7,496 nt of DNA from Halieaceae bacterium (GTDB taxonomy: Bacteria > Pseudomonadota > Gammaproteobacteria > Pseudomonadales > Halieaceae): NCBI GenBank assembly GCA_902518075.1, contig CABYEX010000046.1:1-7496 (forward strand), read 5' to 3'. The position numbers and the translations under genes are program-made. This document shows positions 1 through 6,821 of this stretch, one piece after another (positions within the stretch are counted from its first letter, which is position 1; each line of letters begins with the position of its first letter). The notes below the pieces were generated by a model, which had not been told where the DNA came from, did not search any database, and saw only the letters and a program-made list of their open reading frames with translations.

Positions 1-2
1 GC

Positions 3-932
3 GTCGTGGTGCTAACCTTTTATTTCGGACCCGGGACGCTGGTCAACATCGTCTTTGGCGGCCTAATCGCCATCAGCTGCGAGTACGCCATTGTCGCGCT
101 GCGCGGTCGGGACCCGAGGGTCGCAGTGGGCGATCTCAGCGTGCTCGTGACGTCGACGCTACTCTGTATCGCGCTACCGCCCTACGCCCCCTGGTGGCTG
201 ATCACAATCGGCGTCTTGACGTCGGTGCTACTCGGTAAGCAGGTCTTTGGCGGTTTGGGCTACAACCCCTTCAACCCCGCCATGGTGGGCTACGTGGTGC
301 TTCTGATCTCTTTCCCGGTGCAAATGAGTGCCTGGGCTTCACCGAGGGGCCTAGCGGAAGTCCCCGGCTTCACCGACACCTTCCGGCACCTTTTTTCACC
401 GACAACCATCGACGCGGTTACCGCTGCCACACCACTTGACTTACTCCGGCAGAACACCGGATTGCTGTTTGACGATTTGCTCACCAGTAGCCCTGAACTC
501 ACTGGCTGGGGTGGTATTGGCTGGTTCGAAGCCAATCTCGCCTTTCTCTTGGGTGGAGCGTGGCTACTGTACCGACGGGTGTTTACCTGGCACGCGCCCA
601 TCGCGATGCTCGCCGGACTCGGTGCCTGTGCGCTCATGGGTTACGACGGCGGCAGCTCCCAAAGCGGCGGCAGCGCCCTGTTTCACCTGTTCAGCGGCGC
701 CACCATGTTCGCGGCATTTTTTATTATCACCGACCCCGTCAGCTCCGCCGTATCCAACAAAGGCAGGCTGATATTCGGCGCGCTGATTGGGGTCTTGATT
801 TACCTCATTCGCACACTGGGTAATTACCCCGACGCCGTCGCCTTCGCGGTCTTGATCCTGAACTTCTGCGCGCCTTTTATTGATCACTACACCCAGCCCA
901 AGGTGTATGGCACCGGGAGTCACGAGTCATGA
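3..932 (+). CDS. rnfD: RnfD, membrane subunit of the Rnf electron-transport complex (5' partial)
   Basis: RnfD/RsxD is an integral membrane flavoprotein of the Rnf complex, which couples electron transfer between ferredoxin and NAD to ion movement; in E. coli the Rsx version keeps SoxR reduced. The frame is open to the left edge, so the roughly 40 N-terminal residues of a ~350-residue family protein lie outside the window; the GTG at 6 is internal. Counting from that GTG, the family motif NPFNPAM is at 88-93, followed by VGYVVLLISFPVQM. The motif TAATPLD near 139-145 contains the threonine (about residue 142) expected to carry covalent FMN. SGATM and AFFIITDP lie near the C-terminus, before KGRLIFGALIGVL. 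Several hydrophobic segments span the protein. The stop overlaps the rnfG start in ATGA, which indicates one operon and probable translational coupling. Family assignment is firm. Confidence 0.96.
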   Translation, partial: VVVLTFYFGPGTLVNIVFGGLIAISCEYAIVALRGRDPRVAVGDLSVLVTSTLLCIALPPYAPWWLITIGVLTSVLLGKQVFGGLGYNPFNPAMVGYVVLLISFPVQMSAWASPRGLAEVPGFTDTFRHLFSPTTIDAVTAATPLDLLRQNTGLLFDDLLTSSPELTGWGGIGWFEANLAFLLGGAWLLYRRVFTWHAPIAMLAGLGACALMGYDGGSSQSGGSALFHLFSGATMFAAFFIITDPVSSAVSNKGRLIFGALIGVLIYLIRTLGNYPDAVAFAVLILNFCAPFIDHYTQPKVYGTGSHES

Positions 933-1564
933 AATGGCTAGCGTCGATTGGTCTGAGCGGTACTGTGCTTGCCTTGTTTGCCGCCATCACGTCAGTCGCC
1001 ATCGGCTGGACCTACCTCGGCACCAAGGCACAAATCGATTTCCAGGTGCGGCACGCAGAGGCGCGGCAGCTGCTGGAGATTTTTCCGCCCGACACCCATG
1101 ACAATCAGATCGTCGATGACGTGTTTGAGGTCGCCGCAGAGACCGCGCTGCTGGGTATCAGAGAGCGCCGCCAGGGTTATCGTGTGAGACAGGGGGATAC
1201 CGTCGTCGGCGTGATTCTGCCCGCCACCGCCCGGGACGGTTACAGCGGTGATATCCGTGCTCTGGTAGGCGTTCGCCGGGATGGCTCGGTAGCAGGAGTC
1301 CGCGTGGTCGCACACCGGGAGACGCCGGGGCTTGGTGACAAGGTCGATCTTCGCAAATCTGACTGGATCCTCGATTTTAAAGAGCGCAGCCTGAACAACC
1401 CTGCATTCAACGGCTGGAATGTGGAAAAGGAAGGTGGCGTGTTCGACCAGTTCACCGGCGCAACGGTGACGCCCCGCGCCGTCATCCTCGCCACCCGCCG
1501 GGCACTCGAATACGCTACCCTGAACGCGTCAACCCTTTTTGAAACGGAAGCGGACTCCGCATGA
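929..1564 (+). CDS. rnfG: RnfG, FMN-binding subunit of the Rnf complex
   Basis: RnfG/RsxG is a single-pass membrane protein whose periplasmic FMN-binding domain carries a flavin bound covalently to threonine; it passes electrons within the Rnf complex. The 211-residue product matches the family length. Residues about 5-29 form one hydrophobic N-terminal anchor. The domain then shows GYSGDIR (104-110), the family motif [10 protein letters not shown] (129-138), and TGATVT at 176-181, where Thr179 is the expected flavin attachment site. The ATG at 929 overlaps the rnfD stop by 4 nt and is preceded by GGGAG nine bases upstream, so the start is well supported. The downstream junction to rnfE is also an ATGA overlap. 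Confidence 0.96.
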   Translation: MKWLASIGLSGTVLALFAAITSVAIGWTYLGTKAQIDFQVRHAEARQLLEIFPPDTHDNQIVDDVFEVAAETALLGIRERRQGYRVRQGDTVVGVILPATARDGYSGDIRALVGVRRDGSVAGVRVVAHRETPGLGDKVDLRKSDWILDFKERSLNNPAFNGWNVEKEGGVFDQFTGATVTPRAVILATRRALEYATLNASTLFETEADSA

Positions 1565-2274
1565 GCAGCACTTCGTATCGCCAACTGACGCTGAACGGGC
1601 TATGGAAGAACAACCCCGCCCTGGTCCAGTTGTTGGGGTTGTGTCCGCTGCTTGCGGTCACCGCTTCTACTGTGAACGCCTTAGGATTGGCGGCGGCGAC
1701 GCTGTTCGTACTGGTGGTCTCCAATACCGCCGTGTCACTGATTCGCTCTGTGGTGTCTGACACCATCCGGCTGCCGGTATTTGTGATGATCATTGCCGCG
1801 GCAGTCACCGTCACCGAATTGCTCATGCAAGCCTACAGTTACGAGCTCTATCAGATTCTCGGTATTTTTCTGCCGCTGATCACAACCAATTGCATCATTC
1901 TGGGCCGGGCCGATGCCTTTGCGCGGAAAAACACCCTTCCTGCTGCGTTCTATGACGGCTTCATCATGGGAGTTGGCTTCGGCGCCGTGCTGGTGTTGTT
2001 AGGCGCGATACGTGAACTACTTGGGACAGGCGCACTCTTTGCAGACATGCAGCTATTGTTTGGCACCGGCGCGGAGTCCTGGCGCTGGCAGGTCTTCAAC
2101 GTGGACTTCCCATTTCTGGTGGCTATCCTTCCACCCGGTGCGTTTCTGGTGACGGGGTTCCTCATTGCGCTCAAGAATCAGATAGATACCAGTCTTGAGC
2201 AGCGCGCCAAAGCGCAGGCAGAGGCGCCCGTTGCGGGTAGTAAGCGGGTACGGGTGACCGGGACCGTCTCCTAG
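1561..2274 (+). CDS. rnfE: RnfE, membrane subunit of the Rnf complex
   Basis: RnfE/RsxE is a polytopic membrane subunit, homologous to RnfA and forming a pseudo-symmetric pair with it in the membrane core of the complex. At 237 residues it matches the family (E. coli RsxE is 231). The N-terminus reads [18 protein letters not shown] (17-34), and a second diagnostic stretch, [18 protein letters not shown], is at 104-121. Cys28 and Cys111 in these two stretches are the positions known in RnfA/RnfE to hold a shared iron-sulfur cluster. Six hydrophobic helices are apparent. The end is a charged tail (about 205-237) rich in Gln, Ala, Lys and Arg. It starts inside the rnfG stop (ATGA) and is the last gene of the operon here: the nth gene that often follows rnfE in Gammaproteobacteria is absent, and a convergent gene ends 36 bp away. 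Confidence 0.96.
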   Translation: MSSTSYRQLTLNGLWKNNPALVQLLGLCPLLAVTASTVNALGLAAATLFVLVVSNTAVSLIRSVVSDTIRLPVFVMIIAAAVTVTELLMQAYSYELYQILGIFLPLITTNCIILGRADAFARKNTLPAAFYDGFIMGVGFGAVLVLLGAIRELLGTGALFADMQLLFGTGAESWRWQVFNVDFPFLVAILPPGAFLVTGFLIALKNQIDTSLEQRAKAQAEAPVAGSKRVRVTGTVS

Positions 2275-2310
2275 ATCAGCCTCTTGCCGCGCGAACCCAG
2301 CGAGTGTCAG

Positions 2311-2721
2311 CTAGCCGACCAGCAGCGCATCTCCAGGCACCAGTGTGCCGAGAATCTCTTCCACCGCTGGCATATCCATACCGGCATCCTCAACATCACA
2401 GACATAGGTGCAATACAGCAGCGCGACGCCGTAGCTGAGGTACCACTCCTGCAACACCGCCCCCTCCTCGGTGAACTGCCCTGTGACGCCCGAGAAATCA
2501 CCAAATGTGGCAGCGGCCCAAGTGCTGACCTCGGGCGACTCCATTTGAGCGATCTCTGAAAGACTCGTGTCTGGCGCATCTTTGAACTCACTGACCAGTG
2601 TGGTAATCGCCAGCTCACCGATACCATCCTCATCGGTTATCAGCACACTGCCCTCTTCCTCTTCTGCTGACCACTCGGGGGGCAACATGAGGCACCAGTA
2701 ATCGGTCTCAACAATGTTCAT
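2311..2721 (-). CDS. Small acidic protein of unknown function
   Basis: I do not recognise the family. The product is 136 residues, strongly acidic, with no signal peptide and no clear membrane helix. An early segment, DYWCLMLPPEW (7-17), resembles the start of small beta-rich domains of the DcrB/PsbP type, where an aromatic residue and a 'lP..W' motif open the fold; this is only a resemblance. Other visible traits are an acidic run after residue 19 (AEEEEG), three cysteines (10, 104, 108) and a C-terminal stretch LLYCTYVCDVEDA. The start is taken at ATG 2721 because GGGAG lies eight bases before it; a TTG two codons earlier would read through the same frame but fits the site less well. It lies 94 bp downstream of rimI on the same strand, so it may be the last gene of that set or have its own promoter. 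It converges on rnfE. Confidence 0.75.
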   Translation of the reverse strand: MNIVETDYWCLMLPPEWSAEEEEGSVLITDEDGIGELAITTLVSEFKDAPDTSLSEIAQMESPEVSTWAAATFGDFSGVTGQFTEEGAVLQEWYLSYGVALLYCTYVCDVEDAGMDMPAVEEILGTLVPGDALLVG

Positions 2722-2815
2722 AACCAATGCTCCCTGCGAGGGAAATGATACTCGAACCTGCCCATTTCAACCCGCCAACGTGGGTCAGCGGCCTTCAACG
2801 TGTCGGACACTGTGC

Positions 2816-3289
2816 TCACGTCACGCCGTCAGCGTGATTGACTGCAAGCGTCATCAGTATGGCATCCTCGCGGCCGTCAGCGGCGGCGTAGTATTTGGGT
2901 CTTAAGCCCGTCTCACTGAAGCCCAGCGACTCATAGAGTGCCCGGGCTGCCACATTGGATGAGCGCACCTCCAGTTCGACAGCACCGACATCCCCAAGCG
3001 CGGTCAACGAGGCCCAGAGCAACTTGCGGCCAAAACCCTGGCGCCGCTCGGAGGCCAGCACTCTAAGGTCAATCACTTCCGCCCGCTCTGCCATGCACTG
3101 ATACCAGATCGCCGCCACTGGCTCTTTGTCCTTTAGCAAGTACCAAGCCCGGCAGTGAGGCTGATTCTGCAAGCTCTGCAAAAAACCATAAGAGGGTCCG
3201 TCTGACTGCTCATAAAAGGACTCTAAGTACGCAAGGTCCGCGGGGTCACTCAGTGCCCGCAATAATATTTGCGCATCAGTCACTGGCAC
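2816..3289 (-). CDS. rimI: RimI, ribosomal protein S18-alanine N-acetyltransferase
   Basis: RimI is a cytoplasmic GNAT-family enzyme that transfers acetyl from acetyl-CoA to the N-terminal alanine of ribosomal protein S18. The 157-residue product (E. coli RimI is 148) shows the acetyl-CoA binding loop RRQGFGRKLL at 82-91 and the RimI signature LEVRSSNVAARALYESLGF at 106-124. The two catalytic residues known in E. coli RimI (Glu103, Tyr115) correspond to Glu107 and Tyr119. The later motif RPKYYAAADGREDAILM (130-146) also closely matches E. coli. The frame opens with GTG at 3289, with a second GTG two codons in; no strong ribosome binding site is seen. Its first codons overlap the end of the HolD-like gene by 14 nt, so translation is likely coupled. 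The holD-rimI pairing is the same as in E. coli. Confidence 0.92.
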   Translation of the reverse strand: MPVTDAQILLRALSDPADLAYLESFYEQSDGPSYGFLQSLQNQPHCRAWYLLKDKEPVAAIWYQCMAERAEVIDLRVLASERRQGFGRKLLWASLTALGDVGAVELEVRSSNVAARALYESLGFSETGLRPKYYAAADGREDAILMTLAVNHADGVT

Positions 3290-4058
3290 GCAGTGGTTTC
3301 AATACGGACCACGCGGATTGCTTGAGCGAGCCCTCTCTCAGCATCTCCAGACTGGAGGGAATCTGATGCATCAACAGATCGGAAACGGGTAACACCTCAC
3401 AGGCTCCGAGCTGCACGATATGCCGAGTGGCATGATCACTGGTCAGTCGGTGTAGGAAGCCCGAGAGCATGCCTTCCATGCCCCCGGCCGCCGCGACGGC
3501 AGACCCCGCAGCAGGCGGCCAATCAAACTGCTGGTGCGCGCAGCGAACCGATGCGCCCCGAATGGCGCGCGCCATGGCGGCGATCAACTGTAGCTGCTCC
3601 TGTCGAAGAAGCTGATCTTCAAGTACCTCGACCCACAACACATCGTCGCTGGTGACCAGCAGTAGGGAGAGCGGCGTATCAGATGTCACAGCACTCTTAG
3701 CATCGGCAGGCGGCTCACTGCGACCAGCGGCTGCATCGCCTGTTCCTTCAGCGGGTGCTAGGGATATAGCGCCTGCTTCCTCAGTCGAGGCGGTTTCGTC
3801 TGCATCGCGACGCAACATTTCAGGCAGCTGTGCGGCCTGCATTTCATTGCCGCCGTTCGGTGTCGCGGGAGCATTTGCAAGCGCTACACCAATAAAGCCA
3901 ACCGGCACCTCTAGTCGTCGAGCCGGTTTGGCGGCAATGGGGTCAAACCGACTGACCAAAGGTGTGATACCGAGGTGACTGAGTAGAGTTCGGCGGGCAC
4001 ACTCCGACTTCCACAGTAAGTCTTGAGCAGCCACTAGATTCGCTTTTGACTCAGCCAT
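3276..4058 (-). CDS. holD: HolD-like protein, probable DNA polymerase III psi subunit, enlarged
   Basis: Psi bridges the chi subunit (which binds SSB) to the clamp loader of DNA polymerase III. The assignment here is by context and short resemblances. The gene directly precedes and overlaps rimI, as holD does in E. coli. Residues 28-32 (HLGIT) match the N-terminal 'LGIT' of E. coli HolD. Residues 129-137 (PLSLLLVTS) could be the first beta strand of the fold. Residues 232-256, with SSLEMLREGSLKQSAWSVLKPL, parallel the psi C-terminus, where a run of 'L..nP..r..LW..i' occurs. At 260 residues it is almost twice the E. coli length (137); the extra sequence is mainly an Ala/Glu/Asp/Pro-rich, probably disordered stretch at about 60-128. 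The ATG at 4058 has only a weak upstream GAG. The stop of the glycosyltransferase lies 27 bp before it. It could instead be another gammaproteobacterial protein that merely sits at this locus. Confidence 0.6.
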   Translation of the reverse strand: MAESKANLVAAQDLLWKSECARRTLLSHLGITPLVSRFDPIAAKPARRLEVPVGFIGVALANAPATPNGGNEMQAAQLPEMLRRDADETASTEEAGAISLAPAEGTGDAAAGRSEPPADAKSAVTSDTPLSLLLVTSDDVLWVEVLEDQLLRQEQLQLIAAMARAIRGASVRCAHQQFDWPPAAGSAVAAAGGMEGMLSGFLHRLTSDHATRHIVQLGACEVLPVSDLLMHQIPSSLEMLREGSLKQSAWSVLKPLRASD

Positions 4059-4085
4059 GGAAGCAGTATCTCATGGCTTTAACGC

Positions 4086-4943
4086 TTACCCGAGCCATCG
4101 CCAGCCCCAGTGGTTGAAAAACCGTACGGCTCCGCCGACGAACCACTGGATATGCCGGAAACCCTTTCGGGACGCACCACCACCATGGTGGACAATTCGA
4201 ATATCCCGGTGCTCCAATACAGCACCCCGCGCAGCCAGCCTTAGTGACAGGTCATAGTCCTCGAAGTACAGGAAGAAAGACTCGTCAAACCCCCCGACGT
4301 CGTCAAACAAAGCGCGTCTCACCCACATGCAACAGCCGGAGGCCAGCGTGATGGGCCTCAACGCCGTCTCATTCGGCAAGTCACGCATCTCGTAACGCGC
4401 CATCGCACCACCCGATCGAGTTTTTACCCAATGTGGTGCCAAAGACCGCAGTGCCAGCACCCAAACAGAAGGATAGGCCTTGGCTAAAAAGCCTGGCTCA
4501 CCTGACGGACTGAATCCCAGGGGCGCCAGTAGCGCGATGTCGTGCTGGTTTTTTAAAGTATGCAGCGCCAGCTGTAGCGCGTCCGGGGCCAGCTCCACGT
4601 CGGGATTCAAAAAGAGATGAAAGTGGCCCTCGACCTCGCTCATCGCGAGGTTGTGGCCCGCCCCATAACCCCGATTGGTGTCAGGCGTCAGTAGACTGAT
4701 CTGCAGGCTATTGTCACTATCGGTTTTAGCGCCATAAGCCTCAAAAAATGTCTGGCAACGGGCGGCGTAGTCAGCATCGCAACTGTGGTCCACACAAATC
4801 ACTTCGACACAACTCACCTCGGCCTTAACGGCGGCGCGACTGATCGAGTCTAACAGCGCCTGAAGTTGATCAAGTGGGCTGAAATGTAGCACCAGGCTGA
4901 CCGTCAGATCAGGCAAGTATTCCTGTCTAGTGTGCCTCAGCAT
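4086..4943 (-). CDS. Family 2 glycosyltransferase, rhamnosyltransferase-like
   Basis: GT-A fold enzyme that moves a sugar from a nucleotide-sugar donor to an acceptor, probably in cell-envelope or exopolysaccharide synthesis; donor and acceptor cannot be read from the sequence. In the 285 residues the Rossmann-like N-terminus begins TVSLVLHFS (14-22). A nucleotide-binding region NRGYGAGHN is at 90-98. The metal-site motif is NPDV at 113-116, the variant usual in WbbL-type rhamnosyltransferases. The acceptor-side signature SGCCMWVRRALFDDVGGFDE is at 202-221, then FFLYFEDYDLSLRL (223-236), with the expected catalytic-base region ED at 228-229. HHGGGAS follows at 252-258. It has no membrane helix and no surrounding polysaccharide cluster. 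No ribosome binding site is clear before ATG 4943. It leads the minus-strand set that continues into the HolD-like gene. Confidence 0.93.
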   Translation of the reverse strand: MLRHTRQEYLPDLTVSLVLHFSPLDQLQALLDSISRAAVKAEVSCVEVICVDHSCDADYAARCQTFFEAYGAKTDSDNSLQISLLTPDTNRGYGAGHNLAMSEVEGHFHLFLNPDVELAPDALQLALHTLKNQHDIALLAPLGFSPSGEPGFLAKAYPSVWVLALRSLAPHWVKTRSGGAMARYEMRDLPNETALRPITLASGCCMWVRRALFDDVGGFDESFFLYFEDYDLSLRLAARGAVLEHRDIRIVHHGGGASRKGFRHIQWFVGGAVRFFNHWGWRWLG

Positions 4944-5002
4944 TTGGGCAGAATAGCAACGTGTTAAGGCAGTGAAGATCCAGTGCGGCTAGCATCAACC
5001 AT

Positions 5003-5042
5003 TGATCCCCGCACCCGCCCATGGCGCGATGCGCGGGGATCA
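5003..5042 (-). terminator. Inverted repeat just after the peroxiredoxin stop; possible terminator
   Basis: Perfect 10-bp arms, TGATCCCCGC at 5003-5012 and GCGGGGATCA at 5033-5042, enclose a 20-nt interior. The repeat begins about 10 bp past the peroxiredoxin stop on the minus strand, and the stem is GC rich. No T-tract follows in either direction, so a standard Rho-independent terminator is not complete. It could act as a stem that stabilises the 3' end or as a weak or Rho-assisted stop. Confidence 0.4.
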
Positions 5043-5052
5043 TTACCTTTCA

Positions 5053-5535
5053 TCAGAGCAGCGCCATCATGGTCTCAGCAGAACTGACATCTACGCCCGG
5101 CCCGTCTTCAATATTGAGGTGGGTGATGTTGCCATCTTCTGCAATCAGAGCATAACGCTGACTACGCATCGCCATACCGAACCCGGAGGCGTCCATTTCC
5201 AGCCCGAGTAGTTGCGTAAATTCACCGTTGCCGTCGGCCAACATAACAATTGAGTCATTTGATTTCTGCGCTTCGCCCCACGCATGCATAACAAATGCAT
5301 CATTCACAGACAGGCAAATGATGCCGTCGACACCCATTTCCTTGATTTTGTCCGCATTAGCGACATACCCAGGTAAATGCGTCATTGAGCATCCGGGCGT
5401 GAAAGCTCCAGGAACAGCAAACATCAGAATTTTATTGTTGTTAAAGAGGTCCGCAGTCGATACTGGCGCGGGACCCTCGCTACCCATTACTGACAGGGTG
5501 CAGTTTGGAATGCAATCTCCTACGGCGATAGTCAT
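5053..5535 (-). CDS. Peroxiredoxin, Prx5/type II (glutaredoxin-linked) family
   Basis: Thiol peroxidase that reduces hydrogen peroxide and alkyl hydroperoxides in the cytoplasm. The 160-residue product shows the active-site motif PGAFTPGCS at 42-50. Thr46 and Cys49 are the conserved threonine and peroxidatic cysteine; the third active-site residue is the arginine in RSQRYAL (Arg127). A second cysteine, Cys74 in IICLSVND, matches the resolving-cysteine position of plant type II Prx (Cys76) and suggests recycling through glutaredoxin/glutathione. Cys8 and Cys12 are extra. The length fits the single-domain form with no fused glutaredoxin. The ATG at 5535 follows GGAG seven bases upstream, giving good start support. 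It appears monocistronic: an inverted repeat follows and an intergenic region of over 1 kb precedes it. Confidence 0.93.
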   Translation of the reverse strand: MTIAVGDCIPNCTLSVMGSEGPAPVSTADLFNNNKILMFAVPGAFTPGCSMTHLPGYVANADKIKEMGVDGIICLSVNDAFVMHAWGEAQKSNDSIVMLADGNGEFTQLLGLEMDASGFGMAMRSQRYALIAEDGNITHLNIEDGPGVDVSSAETMMALL

Positions 5536-5642
5536 GGTCTGGCTCCATCTCTTCGAATTAACGATTCGTCACTTTTGTCCCCGACGGTTGCCGCCCGCGA
5601 ATTCAAGTCGGCAATGCCTAAGGCTGAAGTAACTACCCTTAA

Positions 5643-5699
5643 ATAATACCTTATGTCACCGGATTGTCGGTTGTATAAATAGCTTTTTCGCGCCTTTAA
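5643..5699 (-). promoter_or_regulatory. Possible promoter(s) for the peroxiredoxin gene
   Basis: Read on the minus strand, two sigma-70-like pairs lie 108-165 bp before the gene. The nearer is CCGACA (5665-5670) with TATTAT (5643-5648), 16 bp apart. The farther is TTAAAG (5694-5699) with TATACA (5672-5677), also 16 bp apart. Both -35 matches are poor, and I see no recognisable OxyR site, so this is tentative. Confidence 0.25.
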
Positions 5700-5935
5700 T
5701 TTCGGGGTCTCGCCGTCAAGCGGTAAATCTTGCCTCCATGTCTTGATGTTTCAGCCAATCTATCGACATGTATTTGCGGGTTCCCAAGTGCGTGCTAACG
5801 AGCAGCCGCAGCCTAACGCCGATCAGCACAACGGCGGACTCACGATCCCGGAACGCACCGACAACCCCAGTGCGGCAGCGGATCGCCAGCATAATTAGGT
5901 CCATAGGATTATGCGTTCTAAGCTATATAGGTGGG

Positions 5936-6040
5936 TCACGCGTAGGCTAAATATGCCGGCGTTTGATCAAGCTTCATTTTTACGAGTTCAGCTGCTTTGC
6001 CCAAACGCATGCGCCATGGCTCTTCGATGACCTTACTCAC
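5936..6040 (-). CDS. Possible 34-codon small ORF, unrecognised
   Basis: GTG start at 6040, immediately after an in-frame TAA and GA-rich bases (AAGAGAGA) that could serve as a weak ribosome binding site. The product has an amphipathic middle, MRLGKAAELVKMKL, then a short hydrophobic end, LAYA. It may equally be a fragment of a decayed gene, since it overlaps the end of another unsupported frame by a few bases. No family is recognised and the call is weak. Confidence 0.15.
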   Translation of the reverse strand: MSKVIEEPWRMRLGKAAELVKMKLDQTPAYLAYA

Positions 6041-6527
6041 TCTCTCTTAAGCAGCCTCGCGACTTTCCTATGCGTGGATGGGTTTGACCCTGGCCGCCAC
6101 TACGCGGGTCTGGTTGCGCGGAACGTAGCTGAACATGCAGTGGTGGAAGTGAAACGTGCAGCGCTGCTAGTCGCAAATTTAATTTGAACAGGCGGCATAG
6201 TATGGGCTTTTTCTCACGAGAACCGGCTATCAAATGGGTAGAAGGTCGGATCTCGCGGTTCTTCCTATAAAACATCCGGTCGTAGTGCCCGGTGGGGGGA
6301 TTAATACCGTCTGGTGATCGTACATAACACCGAACGCCACACACCGCATCAGCCTCAGCAACCAGCCTGGCATTCAGGGTCTTGTCGACCGAACGGCGGA
6401 GCAGTTCACTCACGCGACCCTGTATCCGTGCTTTGTCAGTGCTGGCGACTTTACCCAGTCTATTAGTCTCGCTATCTTCGTTTATGGCGGTTGTTTCCTT
6501 TTGTTGCCCGATTAAGCTTCGCAACAC
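6033..6527 (-). CDS. Questionable hypothetical ORF downstream of the rRNA operon
   Basis: A 164-codon frame with a GTG start at 6527 and no clear ribosome binding site. The first 100 residues have a fairly ordinary composition (for example LLRRSVDKTLNARLVAEADA at about 42-61). The last 60 are rich in Arg, Pro, Gln and His, as in a non-coding or out-of-frame stretch. This suggests either a chance frame or an old gene with a frameshift near its middle. No domain is recognised. Confidence 0.2.
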   Translation of the reverse strand: MLRSLIGQQKETTAINEDSETNRLGKVASTDKARIQGRVSELLRRSVDKTLNARLVAEADAVCGVRCYVRSPDGINPPTGHYDRMFYRKNREIRPSTHLIAGSREKKPILCRLFKLNLRLAALHVSLPPLHVQLRSAQPDPRSGGQGQTHPRIGKSRGCLRESE

Positions 6528-6662
6528 AACCGAACCGACTCGGGAGGCACCACTTCTTTCTCTAATGTGCGAGAGAAAATTTGCGTTATCTAGGAGTGAT
6601 GGCTATAAAAGAGTTGCGCTCGGTCATAGCGGGAAAATCAGGGTAGCGCATCGGGAAGAAAC

Positions 6663-6700
6663 AAAACCCCGGCCACACTGTGACCGGGGTTTTTCTTTTT
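6663..6700 (-). terminator. Rho-independent terminator of the rRNA operon
   Basis: Perfect 10-bp arms, AAAACCCCGG at 6663-6672 and CCGGGGTTTT at 6684-6693, with three more pairs inside around a short loop. Read on the minus strand, the stem follows the 5S 3' end by about 10 nt and runs into TTTTGTTTCTT, a good termination tract. On the plus strand it is followed by TTTTTCTTTTTT, so it would also stop transcription entering from the left and shield the rRNA operon from antisense transcription. Confidence 0.9.
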
Positions 6701-6702
6701 TG

Positions 6703-6821
6703 AAGCCTGGCGATGACCTACTCTCACATGGGGAAACCCCACACTACCATCGGCGATGCACCGTTTCACTGCTGAGTTCGGAATGGATCAGGTGGTTCCA
6801 GTACTCTATTGTCGCCAGACA
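6703..6821 (-). rRNA. rrf: 5S ribosomal RNA
   Basis: Complete 5S rRNA of about 119 nt. Read on the minus strand, the 5' end TGTCTGGCGA pairs with the 3' end TCGCCAGGCT to form helix I. Between them are the conserved CCACCTGATCCATTCCGAAC, GTGAAACG, CGCCGATGGTAGTGTGGGG and CCATGTGAGAGTAGG segments, closely matching E. coli 5S. Exact ends may be off by one or two bases. Confidence 0.97.

Larger units (their letters stand above)
5536..6662. other. Gene-poor region between peroxiredoxin and the rRNA operon
   Basis: About 1.1 kb without a gene I can support. The longest frame is on the minus strand, 6527 down to 6033 (164 codons, GTG start, no convincing ribosome binding site). Its product turns from mixed composition to Arg/Pro/Gln-rich and matches nothing I recognise. 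A 34-codon minus-strand frame at 6040-5936 starts GTG after a GA-rich stretch, overlaps the end of the first, and reads like soluble protein (MRLGKAAELVKMKL). A third short frame at 5904-5716 is also unrecognised. A 7-bp inverted repeat, TTTCTCT/AGAGAAA, is at about 6557-6579. No tRNA, tmRNA or RNase P RNA signature is seen. The pattern fits decayed coding or mobile DNA, but this is inference. Confidence 0.5.

Noticed and set aside
290..923. Several long frames antisense or out of frame within rnfD
   Set aside because: They lie fully inside a well-supported rnfD and have low-complexity compositions typical of shadow frames in GC-rich genes.
5228..5632. 134-codon plus-strand frame opposite the peroxiredoxin
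   Set aside because: It is antisense to a gene with clear catalytic motifs and a good ribosome binding site, and it shows no domain.
6599..6646. 15-codon plus-strand ORF after AGGAG
   Set aside because: The putative ribosome binding site is only two bases from the ATG, too close for normal initiation, and the product is too short to judge.
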